Shown in pieces: positions 50,865-58,118 of a stretch of DNA of 64,000 nucleotides. The translations under genes were made by a program, and so were the position numbers. Under the pieces are notes generated by a model. It was not told where the DNA came from, made no database searches, and saw only the letters and a program-made list of their open reading frames with translations. The DNA comes from Oscillospiraceae bacterium. Lineage in GTDB: Bacteria; Bacillota; Clostridia; Oscillospirales; Oscillospiraceae. The stretch lies in assembly GCA_017479425.1 (NCBI GenBank), contig JAFVCD010000039.1, positions 1 through 64,000 of the forward strand, in the 5' to 3' direction. How positions within the stretch are numbered: position 1 is the first letter of the stretch; the number at the start of each line of letters is the position of its first letter.

Positions 50865-51389
50865 ATGAGTCTTAAGCTGATAAAGCTCACAAAAGCTTAC
50901 GAGAAGCAGCTGGGCGAAATGATCGACGAATGGAGAGCCGACCAGGCGCTCAATCACACAAACCGCTCTCCATGGGCTATATTCAAAAACGATTACCATG
51001 ACTTCGATTATTATCTCAATAACCTTGAAGTGAAAGAAGAAACCGGCGGGAAGGTGCCGGACTCCGTATTTTTTCTTCTGGATACGGAACGGGACAGGCT
51101 TCTCGGCGCGATCAATATCCGTCATTACCTGAACGATGATCTGCGAAAGGAAGGCGGGCATATCGGGGACGGGATCCGCCCAAGTGAACGCAGAAAAGGC
51201 TATGCCACGGAAATGATCCGGCTGGCATTGATCGAATGCAGAAAACTGGGCATAGATAGAGTGCTGATGACCTGCGATAAGGATAATATCGGCTCAGCCA
51301 AGTCCATAATCAAAAACGGCGGGATCCTTGAGAACGAATTCATCAATTCAGACGGTGAAATTGAGCAGCGCTACTGGATCGCTATCTGA
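50865..51389 (+). CDS. GNAT family N-acetyltransferase
   Basis: 174-aa acetyltransferase of the RimJ/RimL-like GNAT group. Acetyl-CoA loop region RPSERRKGYATEMIRLALIEC, beta-4 region RDRLLGAINIRHYLND, and C-terminal CDKDNIGSAKSIIKNGGILENE typical of the group. Substrate unknown. No upstream promoter was clearly recognised; composition slightly AT-richer than the core genes. Confidence 0.88.
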   Translation: MSLKLIKLTKAYEKQLGEMIDEWRADQALNHTNRSPWAIFKNDYHDFDYYLNNLEVKEETGGKVPDSVFFLLDTERDRLLGAINIRHYLNDDLRKEGGHIGDGIRPSERRKGYATEMIRLALIECRKLGIDRVLMTCDKDNIGSAKSIIKNGGILENEFINSDGEIEQRYWIAI

Positions 51390-51427
51390 AACCGAGAAAT
51401 ATAACGCGCATTTTTTCACAAAATCTC

Positions 51428-51458
51428 TTGACTCTCACGCTCCGTCATAGTGTATTCT
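51428..51458 (+). promoter_or_regulatory. MerR-type promoter with 19-bp spacer
   Basis: TTGACT (51428-51433) and TATTCT (51453-51458) are separated by 19 bp, the overlong spacing that MerR-family regulators correct by DNA distortion. Likely autoregulation of the gene immediately downstream. Confidence 0.7.
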
Positions 51459-51478
51459 CTTGTTGTGAGGTGATTAGC

Positions 51479-52207
51479 TTGAAAATGCAGGTCAGGGAAT
51501 TTGCCGATTTCACCGGTGTGAGCGTGCGAACGCTGCACTATTACGATGAAATAGGTCTGCTCGCCCCCGCGGAGGTCGACCCCGCGACGGGCTATCGGTA
51601 TTATGACGAGAGCTCTCTGCTTCGTATGCAGGAAATTCTCTTTTACCGCGAGCTTGACTTTTCCTTGAAGAGCATCCGAGAGCTGGTGTCATCTCCGGAC
51701 TACGATAAAACGAAGGCGCTCAGTGAGCAAAAGCAGCTTCTCACGCTCAAAAAGGAGCGTCTGGAGCGGCTGATCTCAGCCATCGACGGCGCCGTGAAAG
51801 GAGAAAACGTTATGAAAGCATTTGATAAGAGCGAATTGGACGCCTACAAGTCCGAGGCAAAGGCAAAATGGGGCGCGACTGCCGCATATAAGGAGCACGA
51901 GGAAAAGACGAAGTCCTATTCCGGCGAGAAATGGAGCGACCTTGCCGAGGGCCTCGACCGCATAATGGAAGAATTTTCCCTCTGCATGAAGCGTGAGGAA
52001 ACGCCGGATTCCGCCGAGGCGCAGGCGCTTGTTGCAGCGCTTCAGAGCTACATTACCGAAAGCTATTACCGCTGCACCGACGAAATACTGTCCGCTCTCG
52101 GTCAGATGTACGTCGCGGACGAGCGCTTCCGAAGCAATATCGACAGGCACGCCGACGGCACCGCCGCCTTTATCAGCGAGGCAATCTCGGCATTCTGCGC
52201 AAAATAA
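51479..52207 (+). CDS. MerR-family regulator with TipAS-like effector domain
   Basis: 242 aa. MerR winged HTH (about 3-72: REFADFTGVSVRTLHYYDEIGLL, GYRYYDESSLLRMQEIL), a dimerisation coiled coil (about 75-110, EQKQLLTLKKERLERLI), and a C-terminal TipAS-like antibiotic-recognition domain (about 120-242: GEKWSDLAEGLDRIM, LQSYITESYYRCTDEIL, GQMYVADERFRSNID). Such proteins bind thiopeptide or other antibiotics and activate their own promoter. TTG 51479 (GAGGTG upstream) is used; ATG 51485 is the alternative. Confidence 0.92.
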   Translation: MKMQVREFADFTGVSVRTLHYYDEIGLLAPAEVDPATGYRYYDESSLLRMQEILFYRELDFSLKSIRELVSSPDYDKTKALSEQKQLLTLKKERLERLISAIDGAVKGENVMKAFDKSELDAYKSEAKAKWGATAAYKEHEEKTKSYSGEKWSDLAEGLDRIMEEFSLCMKREETPDSAEAQALVAALQSYITESYYRCTDEILSALGQMYVADERFRSNIDRHADGTAAFISEAISAFCAK

Positions 52208-52211
52208 TCGA

Positions 52212-52241
52212 ACCCCCTGCACTTCATCCGGTGCAGGGGGT
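52212..52241. terminator. Terminator hairpin after the MerR gene
   Basis: ACCCCCTGCAC/GTGCAGGGGGT, perfect 11-bp stem with an 8-nt loop, between convergent genes. Confidence 0.75.
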
Positions 52242-52245
52242 ATTA

Positions 52246-52347
52246 TCAATATCTTATTTCAGCAATTAGCTCCTCAAACGGAATCTCCTTGTCCTTTACA
52301 GCGAAGGCTTCACCATCTTCCGGTCTTATTTTTGCGTTGTCTTCCAT
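52246..52347 (-). CDS. Possible 33-aa small protein
   Basis: MEDNAKIRPEDGEAFAV...EELIAEIRY; acidic, predicted helical at the C-terminus. Weak ribosome site (AAGGAAG about 12 nt upstream). The reading frame extends further upstream but with AT-rich, unlikely codons. It may be a real microprotein or chance; no family recognised. Confidence 0.35.
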   Translation of the reverse strand: MEDNAKIRPEDGEAFAVKDKEIPFEELIAEIRY

Positions 52348-52449
52348 AATGAAACACACTTCCTTATACCGAAATCCGATTTGTATTTTACTGTTCCATT
52401 CTGTGATTGTCAATAATTCCGGCACAAGATATAGGAAATATTTTTTCCC

Positions 52450-52477
52450 TTGCAAAAAGCAGAGTATGTGCTACAAT
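52450..52477 (+). promoter_or_regulatory. Promoter of the ZIP transporter
   Basis: TTGCAA (52450-52455), 16-nt spacer, TACAAT (52472-52477), immediately followed by an inverted repeat. Confidence 0.75.
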
Positions 52478-52500
52478 ATAGTTAGTTACCTCTAACTATA
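52477..52500. promoter_or_regulatory. Candidate metalloregulator operator at the ZIP gene
   Basis: TATAGTTAG-N6-CTAACTATA, 9-bp half-sites overlapping the end of the -10 box and the likely start site, so binding would repress. The inner AGTTAG-N6-CTAACT matches the site upstream of the ferredoxin gene exactly in both half-sites and spacing. It resembles DtxR/MntR-type boxes in general style only. Confidence 0.65.
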
Positions 52501-52544
52501 TATCTGCATATAATAAAATGAACGAATGCGAGGAGTGATAAAAA

Positions 52545-53324
52545 ATGACTTATGAAGTAATAGAGGGCGTGCTGATACCCTTCGTCGGCACCTCACTCGG
52601 CGCAGCGTGCGTGCTTGTTATGCGCTCGTCGCTGTCGGGAATGGTTCGCCGTGCGCTGAACGGCTTTGCCGCCGGCGTTATGGTCGCGGCGAGTATATGG
52701 AGCCTGCTGATCCCGGCGATGGACGGCGCTGAGGCGATGGGTCGCTGGGCGTTTGTACCGGCAGTAGTCGGCTTCTGGGTCGGCGTGCTGTTTCTGCTTA
52801 TCCTCGATAAGGTAATACCGCACCTGCACTTTGCAGGTCACGAGGCGGAGGGCCCGAAAACGAACCTGCAGAAGACTACGATGCTTGTGCTTGCGGTAGT
52901 GCTGCATAATCTGCCCGAGGGAATGGCGGTAGGGGTGATCTATGCGGCGAGGCTCTCCGGCGGCGACGTGACCGCGGCGGCGGCACTGGCACTCAGCCTT
53001 GGTATTGCAATCCAGAACTTTCCGGAGGGTGCGATAATCTCCATGCCGCTGCACGCCGAGGGCGTATCCAAGGGCAGGAGCTTTCTCTACGGTATCCTCT
53101 CCGGCGTCGTAGAGCCGATCGGTGCGATTTTGACAATCCTCGCCGCAAGCTTCGTGACCGCCGCTCTGCCGTATCTTTTGTCATTTGCCGCCGGCGCGAT
53201 GATCTACGTCGTCGTGGAGGAACTCATACCCGAGATGAGCGAGGGCAGACATTCAGATATTCCCGCGATAATGTTTTCGCTCGGCTTTACGGTGATGATG
53301 GCGCTGGACGTAGCGCTTGGGTAA
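52545..53324 (+). CDS. ZIP family divalent metal transporter
   Basis: ZupT-like importer for Zn2+, Fe2+ or Mn2+, 259 aa with about eight TM helices. The metal path motifs HNLPEG (TM4) and QNFPEG (TM5) are present; the His-poor variable loop (DKVIPHLHFAGHEAEGP) lies between TM3 and TM4. RBS GAGGAG upstream. A palindrome on its promoter suggests metal-dependent repression. Confidence 0.94.
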   Translation: MTYEVIEGVLIPFVGTSLGAACVLVMRSSLSGMVRRALNGFAAGVMVAASIWSLLIPAMDGAEAMGRWAFVPAVVGFWVGVLFLLILDKVIPHLHFAGHEAEGPKTNLQKTTMLVLAVVLHNLPEGMAVGVIYAARLSGGDVTAAAALALSLGIAIQNFPEGAIISMPLHAEGVSKGRSFLYGILSGVVEPIGAILTILAASFVTAALPYLLSFAAGAMIYVVVEELIPEMSEGRHSDIPAIMFSLGFTVMMALDVALG

Positions 53325-53406
53325 AAGCCGTTTCGCAAAATTGATAATTATTCAAAAATGCGAAATAGCCGCCTCCCGGCGATGAGTACGACCCTATATG
53401 CAAATA

Positions 53407-53438
53407 CACGGCCCGCCCAATTGGGTGAACCGTGTATT
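53407..53438 (-). terminator. Hairpin after the tRNA-Ser pair
   Basis: AAATACACGG pairs with CCGTGTATTT around the loop containing CACCCAATTGGGCGG. Follows the 3' end of tRNA-Ser(GCT) on the minus strand; only a short T-run (ATTTG) follows. Confidence 0.55.
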
Positions 53439-53531
53439 TGGCGCGGAAGGAGGGATTTGAACCCTCGCGCGGCTTTAAGACCGCCTACTCCCTTAGCAGG
53501 GGAGCCCCTTCGGCCTCTTGGGTACTTCCGC
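53439..53531 (-). tRNA. tRNA-Ser(GCT)
   Basis: Acceptor GCGGAAG/CTTCCGC, anticodon stem-loop CTCCC-CTGCTAA-GGGAG with anticodon GCT, long variable arm (GTAGGCGGTCTTAAAGCCGC), T-loop GTTCAAATC, encoded GCCA end. 93 nt. Confidence 0.96.
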
Positions 53532-53577
53532 AGGTTATTTATTCAGTTACCGGAGGGCGATTATCCCGCCCTCCGAT

Positions 53578-53666
53578 TGGCGGAGAGAGTGGGATTCGAA
53601 CCCACGGACGGTTGCCCGCCGACGGTTTTCAAGACCGCTCCGTTATGACCACTTCGGTATCTCTCC
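53578..53666 (-). tRNA. tRNA-Ser(TGA)
   Basis: Acceptor GGAGAGA/TCTCTCC, anticodon stem-loop CGGT-CTTGAAA-ACCG with anticodon TGA, long variable arm (TCGGCGGGCAACCGTC), T-loop GTTCGAATC, encoded CCA. 46 bp separates it from tRNA-Ser(GCT), and that gap contains the hairpin CGGAGGGCG/CGCCCTCCG. Confidence 0.97.
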
Positions 53667-53679
53667 GAATAGCCTATAA

Positions 53680-53708
53680 ATTCTATCATACGCATTTTGA
53701 TTTGTCAA
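53680..53708 (-). promoter_or_regulatory. Promoter of the tRNA-Ser pair
   Basis: Minus strand TTGACA (53703-53708), 17-nt spacer, TAGAAT (53680-53685). Confidence 0.85.
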
Positions 53709-53736
53709 TACGCTTTTTCAATTAATCTTAGCGCTG

Positions 53737-53765
53737 TTGAAAATCCTTGACCCATGTGTTATACT
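53737..53765 (+). promoter_or_regulatory. Promoter of pepV
   Basis: TTGAAA (53737-53742), 17-nt spacer, TATACT (53760-53765). Confidence 0.7.
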
Positions 53766-53795
53766 GTTTCCATCGCAAAAAATGGAGGTCTCTCT

Positions 53796-55184
53796 ATGGA
53801 TTTTAAAAAATATATGGACGAGCATGAAAATGAGCTCGTCGATGACATTTTCACAGTTTGCCGCGTAAACTCTGAGCGTACAGAAGCCCTCGAGGGCGCG
53901 CCTTACGGTGCAGGACCGCGAAAAGCGCTCTCCATCGCAAAGGTGATTGCTGAGAAAAACGGCTTCTCTGCCGAAATTCGCGGCGACCGCGTGCTGTTGA
54001 CCGAGCTTGGCGAGGGCGAAGCGGCGCTCGGAATGCTTGCTCATCTCGACGTCGTACCCGCGGGTACCGGCTGGACGAAGTGTGAGCCATACGCTCCCGT
54101 ACGCGACGGCGATATGCTCTACGGCCGCGGCGTAGCCGACGACAAGGGTCCCGCAATCGCGGCGCTCTATGCGATGAAGGCGGTGCGTGAGAGCGGCATA
54201 AAGCTCACTAAAAAGGTGCAGCTCCTTCTCGGAAGCTGTGAGGAAACCGGCTCCGACGATATCGACTGGTATCTTGCCCACTACGAAATGCCGCCTCGTG
54301 TATTTACTCCCGACGGCGACTTTCCCGTTGTAAACGTCGAAAAGGGCCGTGCGGCGTTTCTGATAAGCTGCCCGGCTTCCGCCGAAAAGGGTCGCCACGT
54401 CCGCAGGATGCAGGGAGGTCACGTCGCAAACGCCGTTGCAGGCGAGGCAAGCTGCGGAATCGTCGGCGTAACGCTTGACGAGGTGAACGCCGCTATCGCG
54501 GCCGTCAACACACCTGGCGTCACCTTTGAGGCGCACGTCTGCGAGCACGGCAACGTCCACATCTCCGCCCACGGCGTTGCGGCTCACGCTTCCCTGCCTC
54601 AGGACGGTAAAAACGCGCTTCAGGCACTTCTGAAGCTTGTGGACGCGCTTTCGCTCGACGAAACGGCAGGCAATCGCGCGCTCGCATCGCTTGCAAGAGC
54701 GCTTCCTTACGGCGATTACAGCGGAAAAGCCTTCGGTGCGGACTGTGCTGACGCGAGCGGAGCGCTTACCGTCAACCTCGGAACGCTCCAGTACTCTGTC
54801 TGGGACGGGCTGAAAGCCACGCTTGACTGCCGCGTTCCCGTTTGCAGCAGCGCAAATGAAATCGATAAAAAGCTCACTTCCTTCATCGGCTCTGACGCGA
54901 CTGTCGAGCTCAAGGGCAGCGCGGCACCCCATGAGGTGCCCTCTGACAGCGATTTTGTGCAAGGTCTTCTCGACATTTACAGCGCCTACACCGGCGAGAA
55001 GGGTGAGGCGATCGCCATCGGCGGCGGCACATACGTTCACGATATCGAGGGCGGCGTAGCATTCGGAGCAACCTTCCCCGGCCGTACTCCGAGGATGCAC
55101 GAGCCGGACGAGAATACGCCCGTTTCCGATCTTAAGCTCGCTGCGGCGATATTCGCCGAGGCAATAGTTCGTTTCTGTAAATAA
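53796..55184 (+). CDS. pepV: Dipeptidase PepV (M20 family)
   Basis: Zinc dipeptidase, about 462 aa. Metal ligands sit in MLAHLDVVPAG (His, Asp), GRGVADDKGP (bridging Asp), GSCEETGS (Glu-Glu catalytic/ligand) and the C-terminal MHEPDENTP (His). The lid domain spans about 180-375. PepV/SapA-type dipeptidases cleave Xaa-Xaa and some D-amino-acid dipeptides. ATG 53796 follows TGGAGGT; an upstream in-frame start is discounted because it would overlap the promoter. Confidence 0.94.
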   Translation: MDFKKYMDEHENELVDDIFTVCRVNSERTEALEGAPYGAGPRKALSIAKVIAEKNGFSAEIRGDRVLLTELGEGEAALGMLAHLDVVPAGTGWTKCEPYAPVRDGDMLYGRGVADDKGPAIAALYAMKAVRESGIKLTKKVQLLLGSCEETGSDDIDWYLAHYEMPPRVFTPDGDFPVVNVEKGRAAFLISCPASAEKGRHVRRMQGGHVANAVAGEASCGIVGVTLDEVNAAIAAVNTPGVTFEAHVCEHGNVHISAHGVAAHASLPQDGKNALQALLKLVDALSLDETAGNRALASLARALPYGDYSGKAFGADCADASGALTVNLGTLQYSVWDGLKATLDCRVPVCSSANEIDKKLTSFIGSDATVELKGSAAPHEVPSDSDFVQGLLDIYSAYTGEKGEAIAIGGGTYVHDIEGGVAFGATFPGRTPRMHEPDENTPVSDLKLAAAIFAEAIVRFCK

Positions 55185-55210
55185 AAATCGTCAAAATAAC
55201 AATTATTATA

Positions 55211-55236
55211 AATCACCCGACTGAAGTTGGGTGATT
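55211..55236 (-). terminator. Terminator-like hairpin at the end of repeat copy 2
   Basis: AATCACCC/GGGTGATT around GACTGAAGTT; on the minus strand it is followed by TATAATAATTGTT. Hairpins of this CACCC-CAACTTCAGT-CGGGTG style are also found at ends of IS200/IS605-type elements. Confidence 0.5.
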
Positions 55237-55237
55237 C

Positions 55238-55398
55238 AATGCGTCGACAAAGTCTCCGCATCGAACATATTTTGCGCTTTGAGAGCGCAAAATATGACGC
55301 CTGCGGGCGGGTTATGCGACGTGAAGGGGCCTCTTGGCCGGCCCCTTCACAAAACCCCGCCTCCTTTATCCAACGCTGTTCTTCTTTGTCTACAGTCT
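55238..55398 (-). repeat. Dispersed structured repeat, copy 2 (inverted relative to copy 1)
   Basis: Reverse complement of this segment matches 9697-9856. Hairpins CATATTTTGCGCT/AGCGCAAAATATG (55266-55296) and GTGAAGGGGCC/GGCCCCTTCAC (55321-55350) are preserved while their loops differ. In the element's orientation the copy ends next to a different terminator-like hairpin (ATCACCC/GGGTGAT, 55211-55236), and begins beside the ACCCCACGGGA hairpin at 55400. Confidence 0.85.
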
Positions 55399-55399
55399 G

Positions 55400-55430
55400 A
55401 CCCCACGGGATTTCCCGTGGGGTTGTTTTA
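55400..55430 (+). terminator. Terminator hairpin identical to that of the S-layer gene
   Basis: ACCCCACGGGA/TCCCGTGGGGT followed by TGTTTTA. About 30 bases are identical to the reverse complement of the hairpin at 60524-60555. Confidence 0.75.
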
Positions 55431-55439
55431 TATTAGAAA

Positions 55440-55472
55440 ACGGAGCGTGTGAAAGCACGCTCCGTATCTTTT
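55440..55472 (+). terminator. Second terminator downstream of pepV region
   Basis: ACGGAGCGTG/CACGCTCCGT with a 6-nt loop then ATCTTTTC. Confidence 0.75.
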
Positions 55473-55511
55473 CATACTAATCCTTGATATAAAACTGACT
55501 TGTAATTCTGA

Positions 55512-55601
55512 GCAGAAATTGTGCCAGACAAGGCACCCCCCCGCAGAGCATAATGGATATATATGGTCAAGGGGGCTAACGCAGTATGGCGCAATTTCTG
55601 C
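55512..55601. repeat. MITE-like 90-bp inverted repeat element
   Basis: 14-bp ends GCAGAAATTGTGCC and GGCGCAATTTCTGC form near-perfect terminal inverted repeats (one mismatch). Internal GGCACCCCCC and GGGGGC segments can also pair. No coding sequence. It lies in the 451-bp gene-free stretch 55185-55636, immediately downstream of the glycosyltransferase. Confidence 0.6.
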
Positions 55602-55636
55602 CAGAAGGACTGTCAGGCTTCTATTAAGGTTTAGTA

Positions 55637-56743
55637 TCAGTTCAAGGACAAATACTTTTTCATAACCTGCGGCAATACGTTCCCGAGAGAATACTTTTCT
55701 ACCGAAAGCTTCGCCGCTTTTCCGAGCTTTTCTCTTGTTTCCGGTTCAGCTTTAAGCTTCATTATTGCCTTTGCAAGAGATTTTGAGTTACCGCGGGGGT
55801 ACAATAGTCCGTTTACACCGTTTTGCACAAGATCTCTGTGCCCTTTTATGTCGCTTAGTATAACCGGTAATCCCGCGTCCATTGCTTCCATAACATTAAA
55901 CGGAAGGCCTTCGATCTTGCTTGATGAAGCTGCGGCGTCTGAGGCTGCGTAAGCTGAGGCTATTTCTTTTACAAAGCCGGGGAACACCGTTCTGTCCGCT
56001 ATTCCGAGCTCCTCTGCAAGCGATTTATATTCTTTATCAAGTGCGCCATCTCCCGCAAGCAAGAGCCAAACGTCAGCTGACGTTTCTGAGAGCGCCTCAA
56101 GCAGCACTCGCTGATTTTTGCGGCTTGAGAGCTCAGCGGGGAAAGTAACCAGAAATGCATTATCGGGTATATCAAATTCCTTACGGATATCGAAATGCTT
56201 GTTTGCTTTATTTTTCTCAAAGTCAACTCCGATACCGGGTATTTTTTCGATTCTTTTCGCAAGGCGGTGCTTTGTCGCCTCATCAAAATCGTATTCATTC
56301 ATCGTCAGCACAAGGTCGGTAACGCCCGCAGTCAGTTTCTCTGCCGCGCGGTAAATAAATCGCTTAACAGCCGGTGTGCTCTCATCATAGAGATAGCCGT
56401 GGACGACGTTTATGACCTTCGGCCTCTTTGTAAACATCATCGCAAGGCGCGTAAAGAACGCCGCAAGCGTCGTGTGAGTTATTACGAGGTCAAATTTTTC
56501 GCGCTTTATGAGCGAGCGCAAAAGCGCTGTGGCTATGAGGTTGTCCGGCGAAAGCTCAGATTTTTTGAACGGCAGCTCGACGCATCTGTCAGCGCCCTCG
56601 AGCGATTTTGGCGCGCCTGCGCAGGCCACTGTAACATTCCAGCCGAGGCGGCTGAATTCTTCAATATACGGCAGGTGAAACGAGCGGATGTGCCCGAAGG
56701 TCGACGCCGTTATCAGCACCTTTTTCCCGTTATAGCTTTTCAT
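55637..56743 (-). CDS. Glycosyltransferase family 4 (exopolysaccharide)
   Basis: GT-B retaining glycosyltransferase, 368 aa. N-terminal acceptor domain (KVLITASTFGHIRSFHLPYIEEF, NVVHGYLYDE) and C-terminal nucleotide-sugar domain with the EX7E-type segment SSSKIEGLPFNVMEAMDAGLPVI (ends given as SSSKIEGLPF and EAMDAGLPVI). Likely adds the second sugar to a lipid-linked exopolysaccharide precursor. Its start overlaps the stop region of the polyprenyl glycosylphosphotransferase by 14 bp. Confidence 0.92.
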   Translation of the reverse strand: MKSYNGKKVLITASTFGHIRSFHLPYIEEFSRLGWNVTVACAGAPKSLEGADRCVELPFKKSELSPDNLIATALLRSLIKREKFDLVITHTTLAAFFTRLAMMFTKRPKVINVVHGYLYDESTPAVKRFIYRAAEKLTAGVTDLVLTMNEYDFDEATKHRLAKRIEKIPGIGVDFEKNKANKHFDIRKEFDIPDNAFLVTFPAELSSRKNQRVLLEALSETSADVWLLLAGDGALDKEYKSLAEELGIADRTVFPGFVKEIASAYAASDAAASSSKIEGLPFNVMEAMDAGLPVILSDIKGHRDLVQNGVNGLLYPRGNSKSLAKAIMKLKAEPETREKLGKAAKLSVEKYSLGNVLPQVMKKYLSLN

Positions 56744-58115
56744 CGTTTATAAACTTCCCGCGAAAAACAGTTGTCAGCAGTATCTTAATATCGAGCGCGA
56801 GGTTCCAGTTCTCTATGTACTTTATATCGCAGCGAATTCTCTCCGGGATCGAGGTATCTCCGCGCAGTCCGCTGACCTGCGCAAGGCCCGTGATGCCCGG
56901 CCGCACCTGATGGCGCACCATATAGAGCGGCACTGCCTCCTTGAACTGCTCAACAAAGAACGGCACCTCCGGTCTCGGCCCCACAAGGCTCATATCGCCC
57001 TTAAGCACATTCCAAAGCTGCGGAAGCTCGTCAATCGAGCATTTACGCATAAAAGCGCCGAAGCCGGTTCTCCTTGAATCAGTCTGACCGCTCCAGCCGC
57101 GTTCCTCGCTGTCGTTTACCTGCATAGAGCGGAATTTATACATATTGAAAGGCTTATTCCCTCTTCCGACGCGCACCTGCTTGAAAATTATCGGCCCCGG
57201 CGAGGAGAGCTTCACGCCGACTGCGCTTATCAGCATCAGCGGCGAGAGTACAATGAGCATAATAAGCGAGCCTGCTATGTCGATAGTCCGCTTAATAAAA
57301 GCGTTCAGGAAGTTGTCGAGCGGCACATAGCGCACGTTGAGAAGCGGAATACCGTTCAGATCGTCAAATTTCGGCTTAGAGGACATTACCTCGGCGTAGA
57401 TGGGTATTACGTCGATTCTGATTCCGGCCTTTTCGCAGGCCTCAAGGATATTGTAGGTTTCCTTATAATCCTCTGAGCTGACGGCTGAAACAACCTCGTC
57501 CGGCTTGTACTTCTCAAGCACCTCCGTAAGCTTGTCATACCCGCCGAGATAGTCGATTTTGAATTCTTCATTTGCTTCACGCGCGATATAGCCGTCAATA
57601 CGGAAGCCGAGAACGGGCGTTGCGGCTATCTCATCAATATACCTGCTGGCCATTTTCCCGTTTCCGATGAGGATAATGTGCTTCAGATTCAGCTGCTTTG
57701 CTCTTATGCCTCGCAGGAAAAGTCTGAGGCAGACGCGCTTGAGGCACAGTAAAAACAAGCTGAGGAAGTAGAATATTGCGAGCATAACGCGCGAATAGTC
57801 GATCTCGCGGTACACAAAAAGGATGGCAAGAAGGACAGCGATGCTGAGAAGCGTTGCGCGCAGTATGTCAAAAAGCTCGCCCGCAAGTCCTATTTTTCGG
57901 TAGGAGCGATATAGGCCGAGGTATAGAAATAGCGCAAGCTCTCCGAGCGTGTAGACAAATCCAACCACAAGATAACTCTCTATCGGAATAGTCGCTATTC
58001 CGTCCGGCAGAACATAAAACCTCAGCCAGAACGCCAGCGGAATGCAGATATATATAATTATTGCGTCTGTAAGCAGGTTAATCCGATTTAAGAAGTTCTG
58101 TCTCTCTTTTATCAT
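56730..58115 (-). CDS. Polyprenyl glycosylphosphotransferase (WbaP/WcaJ-like)
   Basis: Initiating enzyme that moves a sugar-1-phosphate onto undecaprenyl phosphate. 461 aa: four N-terminal TM helices (about 13-125), a Rossmann-like CoA_binding_3 domain (about 140-250, IILIGNGKMASRYIDEI), a fifth membrane segment (IDIAGSLIMLIVLSPLMLI) and the C-terminal bac_transf domain with KFRSMQVNDSEERGW, CSIDELPQLWNVLKGDMSLVGPRPE and RPGITGLAQVSG. First sugar unknown. Confidence 0.95.
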   Translation of the reverse strand: MIKERQNFLNRINLLTDAIIIYICIPLAFWLRFYVLPDGIATIPIESYLVVGFVYTLGELALFLYLGLYRSYRKIGLAGELFDILRATLLSIAVLLAILFVYREIDYSRVMLAIFYFLSLFLLCLKRVCLRLFLRGIRAKQLNLKHIILIGNGKMASRYIDEIAATPVLGFRIDGYIAREANEEFKIDYLGGYDKLTEVLEKYKPDEVVSAVSSEDYKETYNILEACEKAGIRIDVIPIYAEVMSSKPKFDDLNGIPLLNVRYVPLDNFLNAFIKRTIDIAGSLIMLIVLSPLMLISAVGVKLSSPGPIIFKQVRVGRGNKPFNMYKFRSMQVNDSEERGWSGQTDSRRTGFGAFMRKCSIDELPQLWNVLKGDMSLVGPRPEVPFFVEQFKEAVPLYMVRHQVRPGITGLAQVSGLRGDTSIPERIRCDIKYIENWNLALDIKILLTTVFRGKFINDEKL

Positions 58116-58118
58116 AGT

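Noticed and set aside
51800..52200. Possible separate TipAS-domain gene starting at the internal ATG near 51811
   Set aside because: GGAGAAAACGTT precedes that ATG, as in tipA-like internal starts, but the frame is continuous with the HTH part. An alternative short product is possible, not a separate gene.
53718..55100. 460-codon open frame antisense to pepV
   Set aside because: Shadow of pepV, with no family motif, overlapping tRNA-Ser promoter sequence at its end.
55231..55452. 73-codon plus-strand frame over repeat copy 2
   Set aside because: Same reason: translation of the structured repeat and the following terminator, no ribosome site.
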